A model generated the notes under the pieces. The model ran no database searches, was not told the origin of the DNA, and saw only the letters and a list, made by a program, of their open reading frames with translations. Both the position numbers and the translations under genes were made by a program. Below, piece by piece: positions 8,482 through 15,706 of a stretch of 64,000 nucleotides of DNA; position 1 is the first letter of the stretch, and every line of letters starts with the position of its first letter. The stretch is from Nitratireductor sp. (GTDB taxonomy: Bacteria > Pseudomonadota > Alphaproteobacteria > Rhizobiales > Rhizobiaceae): NCBI GenBank assembly GCA_017854535.1, contig JAFMHL010000006.1, positions 1 through 64,000 of the forward strand, written 5' to 3'.

Positions 8482-9183
8482 ATGAAAATAGATCCAGCAC
8501 TTTTAGAACTCTTATCCAAAGTAGATACGCCAACTGTTTGCAACGCAATTGAAGTTGCCCAGGGTAAGCGTGGGTTCAATCAATTCACAAAAGGTACAGT
8601 GCTCGCTGCCGTTTCAGGCGTGCCAGCTAACTGCGGATTTGCAAGAACGGCAAAAATCAGGGCGCTTGCGCCTCCAAGCGAAGCGCCCGAAGTCATAAAA
8701 GAGCGGCGTATGAATTATTACAAACATATGTCTGAAGGGCCTCGCCCTGCTGTTTGCGTAGTTGAGGATTTAGATTATCCCGATTGTATCGGCGCCTATT
8801 GGGGCGAAGTGAATTCCACCATTCACAAAGGCTTTGGCATTTCCGGTACCTTGACCAATGGTGTTATGCGTGACCTCGACGATCTTGCACCAAACTATCA
8901 GGTCCTAGCTGGGTCGATTGGACCGAGCCATGGGTTTGTTCATGTGATCGATTATGGGCAGCCAGTTAAAGTGTTTGGCCTGACTGTGAGTGATGGTGAT
9001 TTCATTCATGCTGATCGTCATGGCGCGGTTGTGGTTCCTGCAGATATCTTATCCAAGCTCGCCGATGCGATCTCCAAGATGCAAGCCAGTGAAGCATTGG
9101 TACTTGATCCAGCGCGCGAGCCAGGATTCGGGTTTGAAGAGTTCAAGGCAGCTTGGGCGGCCTTTGAAAAGGCACGTGTTTGA
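8482..9183 (+). CDS. RraA-like / HMG-CHA aldolase family protein
   Basis: A 233-residue member of the RraA fold family, which contains the RNase E inhibitor RraA and metal-dependent 4-hydroxy-4-methyl-2-oxoglutarate/4-carboxy-4-hydroxy-2-oxoadipate aldolases and oxaloacetate decarboxylases. The active-site stretch runs from GAYWGEVNSTI through GTLTNGVMRDLDDL, holding the Arg-Asp pair used for substrate and divalent metal binding, followed by HADRHGAVVVP. Its position in a catabolic operon favours an aldolase or decarboxylase over an RNase regulator. Eight bases separate it from the hydrolase. A C–C cleavage giving pyruvate or a small aldehyde would be consistent with a terminal catabolic step (inference). 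Confidence 0.82.
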   Translation: MKIDPALLELLSKVDTPTVCNAIEVAQGKRGFNQFTKGTVLAAVSGVPANCGFARTAKIRALAPPSEAPEVIKERRMNYYKHMSEGPRPAVCVVEDLDYPDCIGAYWGEVNSTIHKGFGISGTLTNGVMRDLDDLAPNYQVLAGSIGPSHGFVHVIDYGQPVKVFGLTVSDGDFIHADRHGAVVVPADILSKLADAISKMQASEALVLDPAREPGFGFEEFKAAWAAFEKARV

Positions 9184-9289
9184 ACGCTTGGTGCGAAATT
9201 TCCCAATTTTGCTCTTTGAAACTAAAAGTAGATAACTTGGTTGGAAAACCTATGTTAGCTTTCGCAAATCAAAATATTATTCTTCAGAC

Positions 9290-9293
9290 GGAG
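9290..9293 (+). promoter_or_regulatory. Ribosome-binding site for the TTG start at 9301
   Basis: GGAG lies seven bases before TTG 9301. The first in-frame ATG (9367) falls inside the FAD-binding GGAMIG motif and would destroy the Rossmann fold, so the TTG with this site is the likely start. Confidence 0.6.
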
Positions 9294-9300
9294 AGCCGAA

Positions 9301-10518
9301 TTGGCAGAACATATTACTACTGTACCAAAGCGAAAATCCTATGATGTTGTTATCATAGGCGGTGCCATGATTGGATCATCGATCGCTTGGTTCTTATCCA
9401 ACAACGCAAACTTCAAAGGGTCCATTCTGGTGGTGGAAAAAGACCCGACTTATGAATTCACCTCGACGTCTCATACAAATAGCTGCATTCGCCAGCAATT
9501 TTCCAGAGAGATCAATATCCGAGTATCCCAGTTCGGTGCTGAGTTCATCAAGAATTTCCGTCATTTTATGAATGATGACCCGCGCGTTCCTGATGTGGTT
9601 TTACAAAGCTACGGCTATATGTATCTTGCCGGAGATGATGCGTTTGCAGATACATTGAAATCGGCCCAAGAACTGCAGCAACGTTGTGGTGCGGGCACCA
9701 AATTCATGTCTCCCTCTGAAATCAAGCAGGCTTATCCGTTTTACAATGTGGATGACATTGTCGGAGCCAACCATAACCTGGTGGATGAAGGCTATTTCGA
9801 CGGCAATACGCTGTTTGATTGGTGGAAACGCTCTGCCAGAGAAAAAGGCGCAGAATATCTCACCAATGAAGTTGTCGCGATTGCTACAGATGATAAAGGC
9901 GCGAAGGTCATATCCGTTACGCTGAAGTCAGGAGAAGTAATTTCCTGTGGCCAGGTTATCAATGCTTCTGGCCCTCGGGCTGCGCGGACAGCTAAAATGG
10001 CCGGCATTGAAATTCCCGTCGAGCCGCGCAAGCGATACACCTATATTTTTAGCGCAGCAAAACCGCTTGATCGAGATTTACCACTAACGATTGATCCCTC
10101 CGGCGTTCACATGAGAACGGATGGGGCAAACTATCTTGCTGGTTGCCCGCCAGAAATTGACCCTGCAGCTGAGTTTGATGATTTTGAAGCGGATCACTCT
10201 TTGTGGGAAGAAAAAGTTTGGCCGGTCCTCGCCTACCGCATTCCCCAGTTTGAAGCGATAAAGTTGATTAATATGTGGGTAGGGCATTACGCTTATAATG
10301 TCTTTGACCAAAATGCGATTTTGGGACCTCACACGCGGCTGACGAATTTTGTCTTTGCAAATGGATTTTCCGGTCATGGTTTTCAACAGTCACCCGCCGT
10401 TGGCCGCGCTATCAGTGAATGGATAACTTATGGCGAATATCGTGCGCTTGATATGAGCCCGTTTTCCTATGGGCGCATCGAGAAAAATGAACCATTTTTA
10501 GAAAAAGCCGTTATCTGA
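9301..10518 (+). CDS. FAD-dependent oxidoreductase (DAO/sarcosine-dimethylglycine dehydrogenase type)
   Basis: A 405-residue flavoprotein of the D-amino-acid oxidase/glycine oxidase/sarcosine oxidase family. It starts with the dinucleotide-binding motif VVIIGGAMIGSSIAW (about residues 16–30) and ends with the family's FANGFSGHGFQQSPAVGR, which contacts FAD. Members oxidise secondary or tertiary amines, often removing N-methyl groups as formaldehyde, or act on 2-hydroxy acids. The TTG start is argued from its ribosome site. It is preceded by a 117-base gap, so it may have its own promoter while staying in the cluster. Beside a MetE-like protein and formate-handling genes, an N-demethylating role is attractive but unproven. 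Confidence 0.85.
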   Translation: MAEHITTVPKRKSYDVVIIGGAMIGSSIAWFLSNNANFKGSILVVEKDPTYEFTSTSHTNSCIRQQFSREINIRVSQFGAEFIKNFRHFMNDDPRVPDVVLQSYGYMYLAGDDAFADTLKSAQELQQRCGAGTKFMSPSEIKQAYPFYNVDDIVGANHNLVDEGYFDGNTLFDWWKRSAREKGAEYLTNEVVAIATDDKGAKVISVTLKSGEVISCGQVINASGPRAARTAKMAGIEIPVEPRKRYTYIFSAAKPLDRDLPLTIDPSGVHMRTDGANYLAGCPPEIDPAAEFDDFEADHSLWEEKVWPVLAYRIPQFEAIKLINMWVGHYAYNVFDQNAILGPHTRLTNFVFANGFSGHGFQQSPAVGRAISEWITYGEYRALDMSPFSYGRIEKNEPFLEKAVI

Positions 10519-10574
10519 TCAATACCGAATGTTGAGAACTATGCATCCGCAGAAAATGAAGAGGAAAAAACGAG

Positions 10575-11030
10575 ATGAGATTTTTACACACCATGGTGCG
10601 CGTGAATAATATCGAGGAATCACTCGATTTTTATTGCAACAAACTGGGCCTGATTGAAACCAGACGTCATGACAATGAAGCGGGTCGTTTCACGCTAATC
10701 TTTTTGGCGGCCTCCAAGGATGAAGCTCATGCCCGTGAAAACCGCTCACCGGAAGTCGAGTTGACCTATAATTGGCCGGATGAAAACGGAAATGTTGAAA
10801 CCTATGACGAAGGTCGCAATTTTGGTCATCTCGCTTACAAGGTCGATAACATCTATGAAACCTGCCAAAAACTTATGGACGGAGGTGTTGTGATCAATCG
10901 CCCGCCGCGGGATGGAAACATGGCCTTTATCCGGTCCCCTGACAATATTTCAATCGAATTGCTGCAAGAAGGCGAACCTTTAGCGCCTGCCGAGCCTTGG
11001 GCGTCCATGGCCAATACTGGCAAGTGGTAA
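10575..11030 (+). CDS. gloA: Glyoxalase I-like VOC family protein
   Basis: A 151-residue vicinal-oxygen-chelate protein very like lactoylglutathione lyase, which isomerises the hemithioacetal of methylglyoxal and glutathione. All four metal ligands of glyoxalase I can be placed: H5, E62, H85 and E128. The motif FGHLAYKVDNIYE and the ending SIELLQ are standard. As last gene of the catabolic cluster it may detoxify a reactive aldehyde made by the pathway, or it may be a specialised lyase for the pathway substrate. It is followed at once by a strong terminator. The gene symbol is given by similarity, with the pathway-specific alternative open. Confidence 0.8.
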   Translation: MRFLHTMVRVNNIEESLDFYCNKLGLIETRRHDNEAGRFTLIFLAASKDEAHARENRSPEVELTYNWPDENGNVETYDEGRNFGHLAYKVDNIYETCQKLMDGGVVINRPPRDGNMAFIRSPDNISIELLQEGEPLAPAEPWASMANTGKW

Positions 11031-11047
11031 TTTTGTTTTTTTAAAGC

Positions 11048-11086
11048 AAAAGGCGACAAGGCAATTCTGCTTTGTCGCCTTTTTTG
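11048..11086 (+). terminator. Rho-independent terminator of the catabolic cluster
   Basis: AAGGCGACAA (11050–11059) pairs perfectly with TTGTCGCCTT (11072–11081), with flanking A/T pairs extending the stem, and a T-run follows. The A-run on the left side means it could also work on the opposite strand. Confidence 0.9.
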
Positions 11087-11334
11087 TGTCTCAAATTACT
11101 ATAAAAAATATGTAATAGGCAGCACAAAATTATCAATGTCGATAAATCGATGGTTAATGTCCTAAAAATTACAGTAAAATTTGGCCTACAAAATATTATT
11201 ATCATTGGAGAAGCGCAATTGCGTTGAGCAAACGAGAAATGGCGTTTTTAAGCAACCTCAAAAACATCGCATATGTTCGAAAGCTTGCAATATCATTGAC
11301 CGGAACATTGCGGACCGGAAACGGGAGAAATTAA
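11087..11334 (+). promoter_or_regulatory. AT-rich leader/promoter region of fhs
   Basis: This gap separates the catabolic cluster's terminator from fhs and must hold the fhs promoter. It is AT-rich. It contains a 10-base perfect palindrome CGCAATTGCG (11214–11223) and a direct repeat GACCGGAA (11298–11305 and 11313–11320) whose copies are 15 bases apart, close to the start codon. A GGGAG ribosome site (11323–11327) precedes ATG 11335. No clear -35/-10 pair or riboswitch fold is evident by eye. Confidence 0.4.
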
Positions 11335-13014
11335 ATGGCTAAACTGAGTTCAGATATCGAAATTGCACGCGCTGCGAAAAAGCGACCAATTCAGGAGATT
11401 GGCAAGAAACTTGGCATTTCTGAAAAAGACTTGGTGCCATATGGCCATGACAAAGCAAAAGTGTCAGCAGATTTTATCGCCAAGCAAGTCAAGAAAAAAG
11501 ACGGAAAACTGATTTTGGTGACGGCCATCAACCCAACACCTGCAGGTGAAGGTAAGACAACGACGACCGTTGGTCTTGGTGATGGCCTGAATGCTATCGG
11601 CAAAAAAGCCATGGTTTGTATCCGTGAAGCTTCGCTCGGCCCATGCTTCGGCATGAAGGGCGGTGCTGCTGGCGGCGGTTATGCCCAGATCGTTCCGATG
11701 GAAGATATGAACCTGCACTTTACAGGCGATTTCCATGCGATCACATCAGCGCACAATCTTCTATCCGCCATGATCGACAACCACATTTATTGGGGCAACT
11801 CCCTAGAGATCGACACCCGCCGTGTCGTGTGGCGTCGCGTTATGGACATGAACGACCGCGCATTGCGTCAAATCACAGCCAGCCTTGGCGGCGTTGCCAA
11901 CGGTTATCCACGTGAAGCTGGTTTTGATATCACGGTTGCTTCTGAAGTGATGGCGATTCTTTGCCTGGCAATGGATTTGAAAGATTTGCAGAAACGCTTG
12001 GGCGACATCATCGTTGCCTATCGTCGTGATAAAACGCCAGTATATTGCCGCGATATCAAAGCAGATGGCGCAATGACCGTTTTGTTGAAAGATGCGATGC
12101 AGCCAAATCTGGTTCAGACGTTGGAAAACAATCCAGCATTCGTTCATGGTGGCCCATTTGCCAACATCGCCCATGGCTGTAATTCAGTTGTTGCAACAAA
12201 GACCGCTTTGAAATTGGCTGACTATGTAGTGACGGAAGCTGGCTTTGGTGCTGACCTTGGCGCTGAAAAATTCCTCAACATCAAATGCCGCAAGGCAGGC
12301 ATCGCTCCTTCGGCTGTTGTTATTGTTGCAACAGTGCGCGCCATGAAAATGAATGGCGGCGTTGCCAAAGCTGATCTTGGTGCTGAAAACGTGGATGCAG
12401 TTAAGGCTGGATGCGACAATCTTGGTCGTCACATCGAGAACATCAAACAATTCGGCGTGCCAGCCGTTGTTGCAATCAACCATTTCGTGACCGATACTGC
12501 AGCCGAGATCAAAGCGGTTCAGGAATATGTGAAGAGCCAAGGCTCAGAAGCAATTCTCTGCAAACATTGGGCGCAGGGGTCTAAAGGTACCAAAGATCTG
12601 GCTAACAAAGTCGTTGAAATTATCGATAGTGGCGCGGCTCAATTCGCTCCGCTTTATCCTGACGAAATGCCTCTGTTCAAAAAAATCGAAACAATCGCCA
12701 AGCGTATCTATCGTGCTGATGAAGTTTTGGCTGATAAATCGATCCGCGATCAGTTGAAGCTATGGGAGGATGCTGGATATGGCCACTTGCCTGTCTGTAT
12801 GGCGAAAACCCAGTATTCCTTCACAACAGATCCAAGCCGTCGCGGCGCGCCAATCGGTCATAGTGTACCGGTTCGCGAAGTTCGACTTGCTGCTGGTGCA
12901 GGCTTCATCGTGGTTATCTGTGGTGAGATCATGACCATGCCTGGTCTTCCAAAAGTACCAAGTGCCGAAGTGATCATGCTGAACGATGCAGGTGAAATCG
13001 AAGGTCTGTTCTAA
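11335..13014 (+). CDS. fhs: Formate–tetrahydrofolate ligase
   Basis: This enzyme makes 10-formyl-THF from formate, THF and ATP, or runs in reverse to release formate with ATP synthesis, in the cytoplasm. The 559-residue length is normal. Clear family stretches are the ATP-binding loop [20 protein letters not shown] (about residues 65–84), [24 protein letters not shown] and [13 protein letters not shown]. It is the first gene of a one-direction block that continues into chorismate mutase and formate dehydrogenase, so it probably connects the folate-bound C1 pool with formate. Placement beside the MetE-like/FAD amine oxidase cluster suggests use for methyl-derived C1 units. Confidence 0.97.
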   Translation: MAKLSSDIEIARAAKKRPIQEIGKKLGISEKDLVPYGHDKAKVSADFIAKQVKKKDGKLILVTAINPTPAGEGKTTTTVGLGDGLNAIGKKAMVCIREASLGPCFGMKGGAAGGGYAQIVPMEDMNLHFTGDFHAITSAHNLLSAMIDNHIYWGNSLEIDTRRVVWRRVMDMNDRALRQITASLGGVANGYPREAGFDITVASEVMAILCLAMDLKDLQKRLGDIIVAYRRDKTPVYCRDIKADGAMTVLLKDAMQPNLVQTLENNPAFVHGGPFANIAHGCNSVVATKTALKLADYVVTEAGFGADLGAEKFLNIKCRKAGIAPSAVVIVATVRAMKMNGGVAKADLGAENVDAVKAGCDNLGRHIENIKQFGVPAVVAINHFVTDTAAEIKAVQEYVKSQGSEAILCKHWAQGSKGTKDLANKVVEIIDSGAAQFAPLYPDEMPLFKKIETIAKRIYRADEVLADKSIRDQLKLWEDAGYGHLPVCMAKTQYSFTTDPSRRGAPIGHSVPVREVRLAAGAGFIVVICGEIMTMPGLPKVPSAEVIMLNDAGEIEGLF

Positions 13015-13055
13015 GCGAAGAATAGTTCACCAGTTTTTCAGTTAGGAGATGAATT

Positions 13056-13352
13056 GTGAAAGCACCTGATGACTGCAAGAACATGTCAGAGTTGCGCAAT
13101 GAAATAGATGCTCTTGATGAAAAACTGGTTGCCTTGCTTGCACTTAGAGAGACCTATATCGACCGAGCAATTATATTAAAGCCAAAAGAGGGCATTCCTC
13201 CCCAGGCCCCTGATAGAGTTGCCGCTGTCCTTTCAAAAGTAGAAGGCCTTGCTGAAATGCAAGGCTTGTCTAAAGATTTGGCAGTAAAACTTTGGAAAGT
13301 GATGATCGACTATTTCATTGAAAAAGAAGATCGGGCTTTTGGCAATAAATAG
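13056..13352 (+). CDS. Small chorismate mutase (AroQ class)
   Basis: A 98-residue all-alpha protein of the AroQ chorismate mutase/isochorismate-pyruvate lyase family. It has the N-terminal helix motif ELRNEIDALDEKLVALLALR and the later KPKEGIPPQAPDRVAAVL segment that carries active-site Lys/Arg residues. AroQ enzymes convert chorismate to prephenate as domain-swapped dimers. It starts at GTG 13056 behind a good AGGAG. Its location between fhs and the formate dehydrogenase genes is metabolically unexpected; a role in supplying an aromatic precursor is possible, but co-location may be only historical. The PchB-type lyase activity cannot be excluded. Confidence 0.85.
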   Translation: MKAPDDCKNMSELRNEIDALDEKLVALLALRETYIDRAIILKPKEGIPPQAPDRVAAVLSKVEGLAEMQGLSKDLAVKLWKVMIDYFIEKEDRAFGNK

Positions 13353-13408
13353 GGCCTGCAAACATCAATTGACTTGTTGGCTGCTAAAAACATCTCCCAG
13401 GGGGAAAC

Positions 13409-15133
13409 GTGAATCAGATCGATAAAACCATGCCAAAAGGCGCAAATGGAAAACAAGATCAGGCTTGGAAAAAACTGGCTTTTCCAAAAGGCCGCGTGCT
13501 TAACCCTGAAGATACAACCCGTGTTGAAACGCTCATCGGCCAAGGGCCCTATAAGCGCGATTTGTTGATCGAATATCTTCATAAAATCCAAGACGCGGAA
13601 AACTGCCTGATGGCTGAGCATATGCATGCTTTGGCATCGTTGATGAAACTACCGATGGCAGAAGTCTATGAAGTTGCCAGCTTCTATGACCACTTTGATA
13701 TAGTGAAACAGGAAGAAGACCGCCCAGCACCAATTACTATTCGCGTTTGCGACTCGCTTTCTTGCATGATGGCGGGTGCTGAAACACTCATCAATAAACT
13801 GGAAGCTGGGGCTGATAAATCGAAAATCCGTATCATGCGCGCCCCCTGCATGGGTGGCTGTGATGTTGCTCCGGCGGCTCGTATTGGCGATGCGGAAATT
13901 GGCAATGCAACGGCTGATGATTTGCTGGCAATGGCTGCAAAAGCAAAAACCAGCAAAGACATTCCTGCCAACAAGCCAGATTACACCAATCTTGCTTTCT
14001 ATCAGCAACAAGGCGGCTATGATTTGGCGATGCGCATTCGTGCTGGCGCCATAGGCTTTGATGCCATGCTGGAATTGCTGAAAGATTCAGGCCTGCGTGG
14101 TCTTGGCGGGGCAGGCTTTCCCGCCCACATGAAATGGAAGTTCGTCAAAGGCTATGAAGGCCCGCGCCTGATGACCATCAATGGCGATGAAGGCGAACCG
14201 GGAACTTTCAAAGACCGTTACTATCTTGAGCGTGATCCACATCGCCTGTTTGAAGGCGCTATTATTGCTGCCCACTTCGTTGAGGCAGAACGCATCTATC
14301 TTTACATGCGCGATGAATATCCTGCAGTTCTTGAAATCCTGCGCACTGAAATTGCAGCGCTTGAAGCAGCTGGCATTGTCGAAAAAGGCTTCATCGAATT
14401 GCGCCGTGGGGCAGGGGCTTATATTTGCGGCGAAGAATCCGCGATGATTGAGAGCATCGAAGGTAAACGCGGCCTTCCGCGCCATCGCCCGCCTTATATC
14501 GCCCAAGTGGGTGTCTTTGGTCGCCCGACTTTGAACCACAATGTCGAGACCCTCTGGTGGCTTCGCGATATTGTTGAACAAGGTCCAAAATGGTTTGCCG
14601 AGCGCGGCAAGGAAGGCCATCCGGGCATTCGCTCTTGGTCTGTTTCGGGCCGCGTGAAAAAGCCGGGCGTTATTCTCGCTCCTGCTGGTGTTACCATCCG
14701 CGAATTGATCGATGATTATTGCGGCGGCATGGCAGAGGGACATAACTTCAAGGCCTATTATCCAGGCGGCGCATCTGGCGGCGTATTGCCCGCAGCGATG
14801 GATGATATTCCATTGGACTTTGGCGGTAAACTTGCAGAACTTGGCTCCTTCGTTGGATCCCACGCTGTTGTGGTTTTGTCCGATCAGGATAGCGTCAAAG
14901 ACGCAGTGTTGAACACGCTGGAATTCTTCAAACATGAAAGCTGTGGTCAATGTACCCCATGCCGTGGCGGCACTGAGAAAATGGTCGCTTTGTTGAAGAA
15001 AGACGGAGCGCCCGACGAGCCAACAATCCGTGACATCGAACAGGTAATGCGCGATGCTTCCATCTGCGGCCTTGGTCAGGCAGCCCCCAATCCGGTCAAC
15101 CATCTGTTGACGCATTTTCGTGAGGATTTGTGA
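13409..15133 (+). CDS. Formate dehydrogenase beta subunit, NuoE–NuoF fusion
   Basis: A 574-residue subunit that passes electrons from the molybdenum/tungsten subunit to NAD+. The N-terminal part (to about residue 190) is NuoE/FdsG-like, with a [2Fe-2S] set in VCDSLSC and APCMGGCDV. The rest is NuoF/FdsB-like, with the FMN/NADH motifs LRGLGGAGFPAHMKW and NGDEGEPGTFKDR, the GAYICGEESAM loop, and the [4Fe-4S] set SCGQCTPCRGG. The fused layout matches the beta subunit of the two-subunit Methylorubrum Fdh1 type rather than the split FdsG/FdsB of Cupriavidus. It starts at GTG 13409 after CCAGGGGGAAA. The stop overlaps the next ATG as TGATG. No fdhD or cofactor-insertion gene is in view. Confidence 0.93.
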   Translation: MNQIDKTMPKGANGKQDQAWKKLAFPKGRVLNPEDTTRVETLIGQGPYKRDLLIEYLHKIQDAENCLMAEHMHALASLMKLPMAEVYEVASFYDHFDIVKQEEDRPAPITIRVCDSLSCMMAGAETLINKLEAGADKSKIRIMRAPCMGGCDVAPAARIGDAEIGNATADDLLAMAAKAKTSKDIPANKPDYTNLAFYQQQGGYDLAMRIRAGAIGFDAMLELLKDSGLRGLGGAGFPAHMKWKFVKGYEGPRLMTINGDEGEPGTFKDRYYLERDPHRLFEGAIIAAHFVEAERIYLYMRDEYPAVLEILRTEIAALEAAGIVEKGFIELRRGAGAYICGEESAMIESIEGKRGLPRHRPPYIAQVGVFGRPTLNHNVETLWWLRDIVEQGPKWFAERGKEGHPGIRSWSVSGRVKKPGVILAPAGVTIRELIDDYCGGMAEGHNFKAYYPGGASGGVLPAAMDDIPLDFGGKLAELGSFVGSHAVVVLSDQDSVKDAVLNTLEFFKHESCGQCTPCRGGTEKMVALLKKDGAPDEPTIRDIEQVMRDASICGLGQAAPNPVNHLLTHFREDL

Positions 15134-15705
15134 TGCAAAAAGTTTTGAAATTTGTGGGCGTTTTTGCTTTCGGTATTGCCATTGGCGCATTAAGCATGAA
15201 TTTTCTCCCTGGCCTTCTAAATCATGCAAAAAATGCAAATCAACCATATGCAGGGCAAAACAAAAGGGTCATTTCCTCACTTAGCCAAAAAGATATTGTA
15301 GAGCTTGAGAAAGGAGCTGGTTGGGGGCTTGCAAAGCCCGCAGAATTTAACGGATATCCGGGGCCTGCCCATGTGTTGGAATTTGCCGACAAGCTGAACA
15401 TTACCGACGACCAGCGCGCAGCAATTGAAACCTCCTTTGAAATTATGAACGCAAGGGCGCGGGAATTGGGCACCGCGCTAATTGAAGCGGAAGAAGCTCT
15501 GGATTCCGTATTTCAAATGCAAAAAGCAACGCCTGAATTGCTTACGCAGCGGCTGAAAGCCTCAGAAGAAATTCGCGCGGCTTTGCGGGCGGTTCATTTG
15601 AACGCGCATCTGGAAATTACTCCTTTCTTGAGCGATGAACAGAAAGCACAATATGCCGCCTTGCGCGGCTATGGCGACGGCCACTCCGGACATGAGGGAC
15701 ACTGA
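15133..15705 (+). CDS. CpxP/Spy-like periplasmic protein inside the formate dehydrogenase operon
   Basis: A 190-residue protein with an N-terminal membrane anchor or signal (about residues 4–27) and an otherwise helical, soluble exported part. It carries two LTxxQ-like sites of the CpxP/Spy/CnrX group (LNITDDQRAAIE and LSDEQKAQYAAL) and ends in a His-rich tail (GDGHSGHEGH). Family members are periplasmic chaperones or metal sensors. The ATG at 15133 is coupled to the beta subunit by TGATG, and the alpha subunit starts one base after this gene's stop. It is therefore made in step with two cytoplasmic FDH subunits, which is odd for an exported protein. Metal sensing, or insertion of a later gene into the operon, are both possible. 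Confidence 0.72.
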   Translation: MQKVLKFVGVFAFGIAIGALSMNFLPGLLNHAKNANQPYAGQNKRVISSLSQKDIVELEKGAGWGLAKPAEFNGYPGPAHVLEFADKLNITDDQRAAIETSFEIMNARARELGTALIEAEEALDSVFQMQKATPELLTQRLKASEEIRAALRAVHLNAHLEITPFLSDEQKAQYAALRGYGDGHSGHEGH

Positions 15706-15706
15706 T

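Noticed and set aside
14087..15247. A 386-codon open frame on the minus strand opposite the formate dehydrogenase beta subunit
   Set aside because: It lies antisense to a gene with complete cofactor motifs and shows no family features; it results from codon bias of the opposite strand.
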